Shown here: positions 12,145 to 21,557 of the stretch, one piece after another | How positions within the stretch are numbered: position 1 is the stretch's first letter | Layout of the letters: each line of letters opens with the position of its first letter | Assembly (NCBI RefSeq): GCF_038396675.1 | Contig: NC_088934.1 | Location: 41,766,001-41,830,000 of the forward strand | Direction: 5' to 3' | Length of the DNA stretch: 64,000 nucleotides | DNA from: Hydra vulgaris | Taxonomy: Eukaryota; Cnidaria; Hydrozoa; Anthoathecata; Hydridae | Notes under the pieces: generated by a model | Database searches by the model: none | The model's input: only the letters and a program-made list of their open reading frames with translations | What the model was told of the DNA's origin: nothing | Made by a program: the position numbers and the translations under genes

Positions 12145-12985
12145 ATTTAAAACAAAAGACACATTCCCACGAAAATACATTCAAAAAGATTGTTATCAAC
12201 ATACCATTATGAAGTAAAACACGAAGATTATTGTTTTTCTAAAAGTAATAAATGTAAATAAATATTCAAGATGTTCTTGGAATATATGCGTAAAAAAACT
12301 TATTATTATTCGATTGGGGCTAAAAGTTGTGATCATTTAAGTGAAAACGACTTTGATAAAAACATTAACGCTATCATATTTTAACGGAAACTAACGTGAC
12401 ATTGTTATTAAAATTACTCATAGAGGTGATGTATTGAAAATAATAGTTTCAATTTTAAAAAAGAAATGCTTTTTTGTAAATGTTTATTCCGAAAAACAAA
12501 TAGTAATTTTTTTGACATTAATGAATATATAAATAAAACTTATGATAATTATTGTTTCTAACAAATAACAAACAAATACTTAAAAATTACGCATTTTTCA
12601 AGTAATTAAAATGTAATAAACAATTTTCTGGTTCAAAAGCGACCGCAGCTACTTAATAAAATATTTTCATTATTCAACAGGTATTATTCAATACTTTTTA
12701 TCTTGTAACCACTAATCAACGATTTAAATTGCGGAAACTGCATTCTAAAATGCGAATACCAAGCATTCTTTGTAAATTTTGCAAGTCCCATCAACCGACA
12801 AATAACTGTACTCTGAAAGCAATAAAAATGTTCACATAATAGCCTATAATAAAAATAGTTAATGCTGATGATATAAAGCGCCATGATATAAAGCACCATG
12901 ATATAAAGCGCCAGGATGATATAAAGCGCCAGGCAATATCTTTGATAGCCGGTATATATTAATTACTGTTCAGTTTTAAATAAAA
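12145..12985. other. Intergenic, no gene recognised
   Basis: AT-rich. A short tandem array of the word ATGATATAAAGCGCCA occurs three to four times at about 12868-12930. No coding resemblance was found. Confidence 0.5.
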
Positions 12986-12989
12986 AAGC

Positions 12990-13195
12990 GTTAATAATAA
13001 GCTTTCTTGATTTTGGTCTTGTTTGCTATTGCTTTTAAATCGACCGATTGCATGTTTGATTTTAAGCTGCTGAGTGTAGTTGATTGAACGAATTCTGCTG
13101 GTAGACTATTCCATCCATAAATGACTTTAAATATCCGCCGAATCTCTAAAGTTGTCATATTTCTAATTTTTTCCGTACTCAAGATGTCTATAAAA
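12990..13195 (-). pseudogene. LINE C-terminal/3' fragment
   Basis: Minus-strand reading gives TTLEIRRIFKVIYGWNSLPA followed by EFVQSTTLSSLKSNM. The WNSLPAEFV and S-x-x-SLKS spacing is the conserved C-terminal tail of CR1/Jockey-type pol proteins (usual form: R-x-x-x-x-WNxLPxxVV...SxxxFKxxL). Only about 60 codons survive. Confidence 0.65.
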
Positions 13196-13199
13196 GATT

Positions 13200-13888
13200 A
13201 CAGTCTGGGTTTATGATAATACTCTCGCCTGCCTACTGGGTCGTATCAACAAGGTGGTGGAAGTATGTGCTGAAATCCAAAACTGAAATTTGGCATCTAA
13301 AACAAAAGCCTTCATTGGTAAAATTAGCTTTTTTAGTTACACGTATTCATTGTTCAGTACGGCCCTGCCTGCCTTATTGTAGTATGTTGTGGTTATAATA
13401 GTCGGGGGAGAAGACACAACAATAAATATTCATAGATTGTGTATTGTAATTGTTGTGGTGGTTACGTTAAGATTTCAATAGATTGAGGGAGAGTTAATAG
13501 AGGGATAGGACTTATTGGGTACTCATTTATTATTTTTAAGTGTGCAGAAAAAGTAGTAAGTAAAAGCTAGTAAAAAGTAGTAGAATACCAAATGTTTTTA
13601 CTGCATTGTTTCTGTATTTCATATTTTAGAGTATTTTTTACCATACTATATTTCGTTTTATTTTTTCGGTTATTATTTATTTTTTATTATGCGTATTTTT
13701 GGATTTTGGGGTGGTTATAAATTGTTAGGAGGAGTCGGTGTTTTGGGGAAAAAAGCGTAGTTTGGATGGAAAGTAATTAATTGAACTCGAAGAGATTTTT
13801 GGTGAAAATTGGAGGTTTGCTCCACCCTTACAATAAGCCAGGGGAATGTAATCATGATGTGTGATTATTATTGCACTCTACCTATAGG
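13200..13888. other. Intergenic, no gene recognised
   Basis: A 61-codon open frame at 13213-13398 has no recognisable domain. The rest is AT-rich with G-rich strips near 13400 and 13705-13755. Confidence 0.4.
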
Positions 13889-13924
13889 TATGTGCCGCGT
13901 TCTTTATAAAGAACGCGGCACATA
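13889..13924. repeat. 36-bp perfect palindrome, GC-rich core
   Basis: TATGTGCCGCGTTCTTTA is followed at once by its exact reverse complement, with no loop. The core is GC-rich in a strongly AT-rich neighbourhood. It could be two abutting terminal repeats of a collapsed DNA transposon; no transposase is adjacent. Confidence 0.95.
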
Positions 13925-14134
13925 AAAAATAAATAGGTTAGACGGTAAATAAACGTACCAAATTTAATTGTCTAAATGGCGTCTTTTTTGCATTCCGCGC
14001 CGATTGGGTTTTTTTAAACAGTTGCAACAGCCTCATAAGCATTTATCTCCGAGCTGGGGAAAATAAAAATATTCAAATTTAGTTTAAAATGTTTTATTTT
14101 AATAAAAATTTTATTTGACTAAAATTTTATTTGA

Positions 14135-14335
14135 GCTAAAAAGTCAGTCGCGTAATTTTAGCTAACAAATAAGTTAGTCGGGTAATTTTAGTTAGACTAA
14201 AAAGTTAGTCGGGTAATTTTAGTTAACTAAAACGTTTGTAGACTATCTTTAGTTAACTAAAAAGTTAGTCGGGTAATTTTAATTAGATTAAAAAGTTAGT
14301 CGACTAATTTTAGTTAGACTAAAACTAACCTTAAC
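14135..14335. repeat. 30-31 bp minisatellite, inverted copy of the 5.1-kb array
   Basis: Six to seven units of 30-31 bp with the consensus words AAAAAGTTAGTC and GTAATTTTAGTTA. One unit keeps the exact palindromic form GTTAGTCGACTAATTTTAGT, the reverse complement of the unit at 5076-5222. Several units show GTCGGGTAA in place of GTCGACTAA, so a variant has spread within this array. Confidence 0.85.
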
Positions 14336-14399
14336 TCCCAACCCTTTTAGAAATTACAAACAAACAACAAATTGTGGATATTGGGATGAAAGCAGTATA

Positions 14400-15725
14400 A
14401 AATTATTTTTCATCATTTTACTTTCGACAGCTATCCAAGCTGTCAAAAATAAAGTGATGACATTACGTAAAGCTGCTACCAAATATTCGGTTTCAAGGGA
14501 TTCTCTCAACAGAAGAGTTAATCAATTAATAAAAACAATGTCTGCTGGTAAACCACACTTAAAATTGCTCGGTTCTTATAGAAAAGTGTTATCTGATTAT
14601 CAGATTTAGCACAGTATATAATTAAAATGGAGTTAGTCTTTATAGTCTATCAATTAATGAACTTCAAAGGTTAGTGTATGCAATACACCATCCTTTGAAG
14701 TTCATTAATTGATAGACTATAAAGACTAACTCCATTTTAATTATATACTGTGCTAAATCTGATAATCAGATAACACTTTTCTATAAGAACCGAGCAATTT
14801 TAAGTGTGGTTTATCAGCAGGCATTGTTTTCATCCTTAAAATAAACCATCTATTTAATACTGAAAAGAAACTTGCAGGTCGAGATTTTATAGCTGGATTT
14901 TATTTAAGCATAATAACGTAAACCAATTTGAAGCAAATTGCATCTAAAACTGCAATGAATCTGGGTTAAAAATGTGATCACAAGCCTTTAAATGTAATAG
15001 CTCATAAAGGTAATAGGTGAAAAGCTGTATGTTTTTTTATTTGCCTTAGTGAAACACCAAATTATTATTTTTGTGTGTGTGTATTTATTTTTATTTTGTA
15101 TCCTAAATAAATCCTTCCTGAGTAGGATTATTTAGAAAAACCATTTTTAAAAGATAGTAATACAAACAACATATTTAATGAAATAGCAGATATAAATCCT
15201 GAACAACCATCTACACCAAGTTCTTTATTTGGGCCAAACCAAAATTCAAATTTTCAAACATCCATTGCTAGTTTTTCAGTTGATGAAATAAATACTCTGT
15301 TGTCAATTTAAAACTCTCAACAGCTTTCTTTTACTGATATATAACTGATTCCTACTAACGAAGTAAAGACAATAAAAAGAAAGGTAAATTTTGACGAGCT
15401 CATCATATAAAAAAACTTTTTAAGAGGAATTAGAAAATAAATTGACAACATAAAGAAAAGAAAATTTTGCCGAGCTCATCGTATAAAAAAACCTTGAAGG
15501 AGGGATTAGAAAAAAAAAACATGTTAAATGCAGCAAGAAAAGACTATTAGAAAAAAAGATTTAACGGATGAAATGAAATATGGAGAAAACCGCAAAATAT
15601 CAGATTCTAGCGAGAAATGTGTCCAATGCTTTAGATGTAAATTATGGTACTATGAATTTTATATTGTTGAGTTAGGAACAGAGTTTTTGTGTAAATTGCG
15701 TGTGTGCTATGATTATATTTAAACA
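14400..15725 (+). pseudogene. pogo-like transposase relic (HTH N-terminus and Cys-rich C-terminus)
   Basis: At 14455-14530 the plus strand encodes VTLRKAATKYSVSRDSLNRR, a psq/CENPB-type helix-turn-helix. At about 14855-14920 the continuation TEKKLAGRDFIAGFYLS matches the usual block after the HTH. At 15180-15400 a Ser/Asn-rich linker (NPEQPSTPSSLFGPN) and at 15528-15720 a cysteine-rich end (CVQCFRCKLWYYEFY, CKLRVC) resemble the PHD-like tail found in some pogo transposases. The DDE core is absent and the N-terminus is split by an inverted duplication. Tc1/pogo assignment is likely; the exact subfamily is unknown. Confidence 0.65.
14532..14830. repeat. 139-bp near-perfect inverted repeat (hairpin), 21-nt loop
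   Basis: Arms 14532-14670 and 14692-14830 are reverse complements with only two differences that I see, both near the outer end (TCTGCTGGTA against CCTGCTGATA). The 21-nt loop contains GTGTA/TACAC, which could extend the stem. The arm carries pogo-like transposase coding sequence (SAGKPHLKLLGSYRKVL), so this is an inverted duplication of gene sequence rather than a terminal repeat. Confidence 0.95.
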
Positions 15726-17204
15726 TTTTATGATCCATGAATTTATGTCTTATAATTGAATATAACTTGTGCAACAATTTTTTCGGGTGGAGGTTAATTT
15801 TGAATTATGTTTCTAGGCTATCTTAACTGTGGTTAGGTTATCCAAGCAAGTTCGTTTTTTTAAGCTAAAGCTACTATATTTTTTATGAATTATATTTAAT
15901 ATCTTTTATAATTATAAAAAATAATGGGATAAGTCTCTTTTTTTTGCTTTAGTTGCATAACATATGCTGTCTCTTTTTGCCCAGTTAGGAGGGAAACAGG
16001 AGGCAAGTTGTTACTATTTTTAAAATCCTCTGTGTATCCAATTAAAAATGATTTTAAAAATTTACTCATATGGTTCGAAAAGAGTTATGCTAAATAAGCT
16101 TTACTGTATACTTGTTTAGTTTTTGGTTTATTTCCAGATCTATTTACATAATTTTTAATCATTGTGTCTCCTACTGCCCCGAATCACCCTAATCACCCCG
16201 AATCACCCTAAAGTAGGATGATTCGGTTTAAAAAATGGCTTATTCAAAACTAGTTCGAAAACGTAACACTTTTTAGTTTTTAGTCTTTAAATTAAAACTA
16301 ATGTAGAATTTCCCATACGAATAAATAACACATAATTCGCACATGGGATATCCTAAATGGGTTTGTAACATATAAATCCCATAGGTCACCTATGCGTAAT
16401 TACCAATCTGGGTTTGATGTTACAAATTTCTATATGCCATCACACATTAATACCACATGTAAACCATCTGAAACACGGTTTTTTTTCACTGGGGCAAGGC
16501 TCTTTTTTATCCATTTCATTAATTAGGGCTAGCGTGAAGTTCATTGTCAAAGGTTCAAATTTATTTGGTTTAAGTTTCTTTATGATGTTATTAAAAAGCT
16601 CAAGGTTTTTTCTGAATCAGTAAAATACTTTGAGGTAAAAAAATATGTATATTTTTTTTCATAAAAAAATAAACAAACAATTCAACTATCTAGCTAAAAC
16701 ATGATATAAAAAATCAAGAAATTTAAAAAATGAGTGATTTAAAAATTTATATTTTCTTTTTTTTAGAATAAAAACCTGATAAACTTAACCAACTTTGGGT
16801 ATCTTATCATTAAAATACCTAAATTAATCATATTAGAGTGAGTTATAACGTATCTGCTCTGAACCAAGGAATTGTGTTTATGGAATCTCTCGCGGAATAC
16901 TATGAAGCATTGTATACAAGTTGGTTCTTTAAATATTGCAACTAATGCAACAAATAATATTTATATTTTCATGATTTACAAAGTAAAATCCAAAAATTTA
17001 ATAAAAAAGGTTTTTTTATTGAAAAGTATTTTATTCAACGCATCATGAAAAGTTAAAACTAAATATGTTAACAATGTTTTGTTAACAGGTTTTGTTTTAA
17101 CTCAACTATGTTACTCAACATTTTTTAATAAACACAATTAAAATTTTTAAAATGTCTTCAGAGAAATCTTGATTTATTTTATTTATTTATATTCATTTAT
17201 ATAT
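15726..17204. other. Intergenic, no gene recognised
   Basis: AT-rich. At 16176-16212 the word CCCGAATCACCCTAA occurs twice with a partial copy between, followed by an inverted TAGGATGATTCGG, which looks like part of a DNA-transposon end. Open frames here show no domain. Confidence 0.4.
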
Positions 17205-17312
17205 AGGGTTGCCAGATGTATGGCTTTTACGGAGGAGAAAACAGCACCAAACCTATATAAATAAATTTTTTACTGTATCTTTCTTCGTGAAAGCCAGATA
17301 TCTGGTAACGCT
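17205..17312. mobile_element. 108-bp MITE with imperfect TIRs and possible target duplication
   Basis: The left end AGGGTTGCCAGATGTATGGC is mirrored by AGCGTTACCAGATATCTGGC from the right end, with similarity going on into CTTTCACG/CTTTTACG. The flanks 17195-17204 and 17313-17322 are both ATTTATATAT. An 8-10 bp duplication fits hAT or MULE-type insertion, but the flanks are simple sequence so the exact length is uncertain. Confidence 0.75.
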
Positions 17313-17653
17313 ATTTATATATAACATTTAACATATATAATATATATATATATATAACATTTATCTTTTAAGTTTACTTTACAAATTCAATTAAACTTTA
17401 TAATTCCTAAAATAAGTGAAAATTAAAAAAAAATGAGAAAAATTTTTACATTTATTTTATAAGTAATAATATATTAAAGCAACATCCAATTCAAAACAAA
17501 GTAAATTTCATTTCCGTCACGTGGCTCAAGAATAAATAAATAATTAAAAAAACTAACAAATTAACAGAAAACTTAAAGAGCTAAGAAGTTCTACAAGTTA
17601 ACCGTTTATAATAAATCATGTGCAAAAAATAACCAATAAATAAAAAATAAAAA

Positions 17654-19890
17654 TTAAAAAATTAAACAAGATCCACCTTTCTTTTTACGCAAACAGATTG
17701 CAATACTGTTCTTTGTTCGTAATGTTGACGGATGGTTGATACCTAAAATTATACTTTGCTAATTAACAACATCATGATAAATTCTCAAAGCTTTGTTATA
17801 TTTTTTCATTCTGCGCAAACAGTTGGCAATATTATTTTTTGTAGCGATTACGGACGGATGATTTATATCTAAATTCTCAGTTCTAATTTTATGAACATAA
17901 TAAAATATTTCTAAAGCTTCTTTATTTTTTCCAAATCGCCCAAACAGTTTGCGATATAATTTGCTGTAGACACTTGTTTGGTACCTAAAATTTCAGTTTG
18001 CAATTCATCAACAGAATAATAAATTTCTAAAGCTTCTTTATATTTTCCCATATAGCTCAAACAGCTTGCGATAATATTTTTTGTTCTCAACGTTGACGGA
18101 TGCGTGATACCTAAAATTTCAGTTTTTCTTTTATCAACAGAATAACAAATTTCTAAGGCTTCTTTATATTTACCCATATTGCTCAAAATAATTGCGATAT
18201 TATTTTTTGTATGAACAGTTGACAGATGGTTGATACCTAAAATTTCAGTTTGAATTTTATCAACAGAGTAAAAAATTTCTAAAGCTTCGTTATATTGTCC
18301 TATATTGCTCAAACAGTTTGCGATGTTATTTTTTGTATAGATTGTTGACGGATGGTTGATACCTAAAATTTCAGTTTGTATTTTATGAACAGAATAATAA
18401 ATTGCTAAAGCTTCATTATATTTTCCTATATCGCTCAAACAGACTGCGATATTATTTTTTGTACTTATTGTTGACGGATGGTTAATACCTACAACTTTAG
18501 TTTGTATTTTATCAACAAAATAAAAAATTTCTAAAGCTTCGTTATATTTTCCCATGTCGTGCAAACATCTACCAATGTAAAATTTTGCATCAAGAGTTAG
18601 TTCATTATTTTCTCCGTAAGTTTCTGCATTGAAACTTTGAACAGCTTTTAGTATTTCAATTACATCTTGAAATAAACCTTTACATGTTAAGAAATTATAT
18701 ATAACACTTGATGCACAATGAAATGATTCAGTCATTTCATTTCTATTTTTTCGAAACATGTAAAGAAAATGAAAAACAAAATGGCTTCCAAAATCAACGT
18801 GATCGTTCACATCTTTTAACTCGAAATTAAAATAATTTTTGATAAGATCGTGGATTGTTTTTGTACTGGAATTCTTACTTTGGAAATATTTACATGACAA
18901 CTGCGTTAGATCGTGCATTGAATATTGGTTATTACCAAACCAATTTAGCAAGGAATAACTGACCAGTAATCTAATAGCATTATCAACCAAGTATTCGTAC
19001 TTTATTGACATGTATTTCGAAATTTGAAATATAAAATGCTTGCTGATGTATTGCAACATCGCAATGTGATAAAAAATTTAGTAATTTTAATGAAATACTG
19101 TCATAACTTTCTAATTTTATTAAAACTAAATTTATTGTTCGTACAGCAGACATCGATTTTTCTTCGGTTGGAAACTTATCATCATCCAGTATTTGTACGG
19201 GATGCAATCTATATCGGCCAATATATGTTTCAATTGAAACTGAATTGGCGTTTATATATTTTATCGCCTGAGTGATGGCAAAAGGATGGAAACCAAGCAG
19301 TTTTATTAATTCTTTTAACTTTTCATTTTCATTTGTTTCAATGTTGTTCCTTATATAAACTAAAGCTTCTTCAGGAGAAAATACATCTATAGACATCACA
19401 TTAACGTTATTTGACCACGTTCTCCATTGAGTGGTGACCAAAGTATAAGAATTCTGATTCCATGAAATGTACATTTCAAAATATCTAATACTTTCACTAT
19501 CAACGTTGTCAAAAATATACAAAGTCTTTTCGAATTTAAAAAAGTTATGTATTTTTTCAATAGCAAGATCAATATCGAAAAAATCTTTATATAGAGACTC
19601 TTTTGAATCTACAACATTAAATCCTAGTTTTAGATAAAGAGCTTCGACTGAAGCTCTTAATTTTCCGAATGCTGCATCTATCCAAATAAAGTTTTTATAA
19701 AACTCTTCATACTCTTCACAGTATTTTCTGGCAATTTGTGTTTTTCCAACACCTGACATTCCGCATAATACTAAAGGTTTGTTCGTATCATGTAGTTCGA
19801 CCAAACAACGATGAATTTCTTTAACTTCTTTGTCACGTGGGTGGAGGTTTTGCAATAAGGGTAGGCCTATAAATCTTGAATTGAATAGTT
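17654..19890 (-). pseudogene. NB-ARC/TPR receptor-like exon (NLR-type), frame-broken
   Basis: Read leftward from a likely splice acceptor (TTATTTTAG at 19891-19899). The NB-ARC shows a Walker A GMSGVGKT (19739-19762), a Walker B LYIFDNVD, a sensor-like YTLVTTQWRTW and LGFHPFAITQA in the position of the GLPL motif. A winged-helix-like stretch follows, with SMHDLTQLSCKYF in the MHD position. Eight TPR units of 42 residues complete it, ending at a TAA at 17654. The frame shifts near 19040 and again near 17940 (a base seems lost in a G/A run), and unit eight has a TAG at about 17759-17761. The product would be a cytoplasmic STAND ATPase of the NLR class. It is either a decaying gene or one with draft-assembly indels. 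Hydra is known to carry NB-ARC/TPR genes with Death or DED domains. The Death exon at 31.75 kb is phase-compatible. Confidence 0.85.
17660..18663 (-). repeat. Eight 126-bp TPR-encoding tandem repeats
   Basis: Units of 126 bp encode the pattern ALEIxYSVDKIQTEILGINH followed by PSTxxTKNNIANCLSxxGKY. The first unit (18663-18538) is divergent. Units two to five are very similar at DNA level (for example the recurring ACCTAAAATTTCAGTTT on the plus strand). Unit six is two residues short, and units seven and eight lie beyond the frameshift. The even spacing suggests expansion by unequal exchange. The units resemble kinesin-light-chain-type TPRs. Confidence 0.9.
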
Positions 19891-20100
19891 CTAAAATAAT
19901 AATTATAATAGTTCTAAAAGTAACAAAAATTGCATTTATTATCACAAGCAAACTTAAACTACTTAACGATTAGTAAATAAACAATATTTTAATAATAAAT
20001 ATCATTCGAGAATTCAGATTTAAATAAAGTTAGATAAATATCGAATGTTAAAAAATATTGCATGCGTTTAATTCTAACGCGTAGCTCTGATTATAGTATA

Positions 20101-20134
20101 TAACTAATATACATACATACATACATACACACAC

Positions 20135-20204
<70 letters not shown>
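20101..20204. repeat. Compound CATA/CA/TA microsatellite
   Basis: Four CATA units grade into ACAC and then an uninterrupted TA run from about 20136 to 20204. It abuts the poly(T) end of the SINE that follows. Confidence 0.95.
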
Positions 20205-20206
<2 letters not shown>

Positions 20207-20207
<1 letters not shown>

Positions 20208-20405
20208 TGTTTTTTTTTTTTTTTTTTTTTTTTAGGTGCTCCCAGAAGTCCTTACGGTCTTATCACGGAGCACCGCGGAAGAGCTTTTAACTAGAAGTTC
20301 ACGCCTCCTTCCTTACCAATGTCGCTTATGGAGCTAGAGCCGGCGTCGAACCTCGGACCTCTGGGTTCTGAGCCAGAACTCCAACCACTGCGCCACGGCT
20401 GCTCT
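20207..20405 (-). mobile_element. tRNA-derived SINE with poly(A) tail
   Basis: On the minus strand it begins at about 20405 with GAGCAGCCGTGGCGCAGTGG, an A-box-like region, then GAGGTTCGACGCC, a good B box. A core carrying GTCCTTACGGTCTTATCAC (plus-strand reading, 20248-20266) follows, and it ends in a poly(A) seen as the T run 20207-20234. Both flanks are TA repeat, so the SINE landed inside a (TA)n tract. A second, 5'-truncated copy with the same core is at 30531-30700. Confidence 0.85.
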
Positions 20406-20429
20406 ATATATATATTTATATATATATAC

Positions 20430-20601
20430 AGTGCCGGTTTTAGCACTGCCAGCGCCCTGAGCGAGATTTCTACGGCGCCCCTAGCTCAATTTAACCCCAT
20501 TCAAAAAAAAGGCAGAGGGTAAAATAACCAATTAGTTTCGCCCCTTTATATTCGGCGCCCTGGGCCATCGCCCAACCAGGCCCTACCCTAACGCCGCTAC
20601 T
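20430..20601. mobile_element. hAT-like MITE with TIRs
   Basis: Starts CAGTGCCGGTTTTAG and ends so that its minus strand starts CAGTAGCGGCGTTAG, an imperfect TIR of hAT type (CAGnG...). The interior carries GGCGCCCCTAGCTC and GGCGCCCTGGGCC, subterminal words that recur at 5.24 kb and 39.13 kb. It has no coding content. Flanks are TA repeat, so the target duplication cannot be read. Confidence 0.75.
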
Positions 20602-20822
<221 letters not shown>

Positions 20823-21557
20823 GAAGGTGTTCTTCTTGACAAAAATGTCACATGGATAATCCACTTAAAATTAATTGAAAATAAAATTTCTGAAAATATT
20901 GGCATACTTTATAAGGTAACACCTTATCTAAATCAAACTTGCTTAAAATATATATACTTCTCTTTTATTCATTGTTATCGCAATTATGCTAAAATTGCTT
21001 GGTGCAGCACCAATAACAAAAAACTAAACAAACTATGGAACAAACAAAAACATGCCATAAGAATAATATACAACGCAGACCGTCTCTCTCATTCACTACC
21101 ACTATTTATTAATCAAAAATTTTAAATATTTACCAAATAAATATATAGCATCATTTAATTTTTATGTGTAAAATCAATAACGATACGATGCCAAATATTT
21201 TTAAAACGCTATTTAAAAATGCAACACAAATATCTTACTAGACATGCAAACAATAATTATATTCAAGCTAAAACTCACTTTGAAGCCACTAAGTTTTCTA
21301 TCACAGCTAGAGGCCCCCAACTATGGAGTATAGTAATTAGAAATGACGTCAAAATGCTTGCAAACATAAATATTTTTAAATCAAAACTAAAAAAAATAAT
21401 TAATCAAAATATGAAGGACTTCTTCTAGAGCTATATTAATTTGTTGGCCTTTAAAATATTGTATTGTATATTTTCATTATATTTGCAAAAATTTAAAAAT
21501 TTAGTTCTTCAAAAACTTATTTTTTTAATTTTTATTTTCTTATTATGAAAAACTAAA
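20823..21557 (+). pseudogene. CR1/Jockey-like LINE C-terminal region, first part
   Basis: Plus-strand reading: [68 protein letters not shown], then after broken frames FEATKFSITARGPQLWS. These are the post-catalytic thumb and tail of a CR1/Jockey-type pol. The 5' side is cut at the (TA)n tract. The 3' side is interrupted by the TIR element at 21.56-25.04 kb and continues as 3' UTR at 25.04-25.4 kb. Confidence 0.85.

Noticed and set aside
12143..12990. Missing right end of the BED-finger hAT beyond the pogo element (pogo nested in hAT)
   Set aside because: The hAT coding region already ends before 8840, and I could find no matching hAT terminus on either side of the pogo element.
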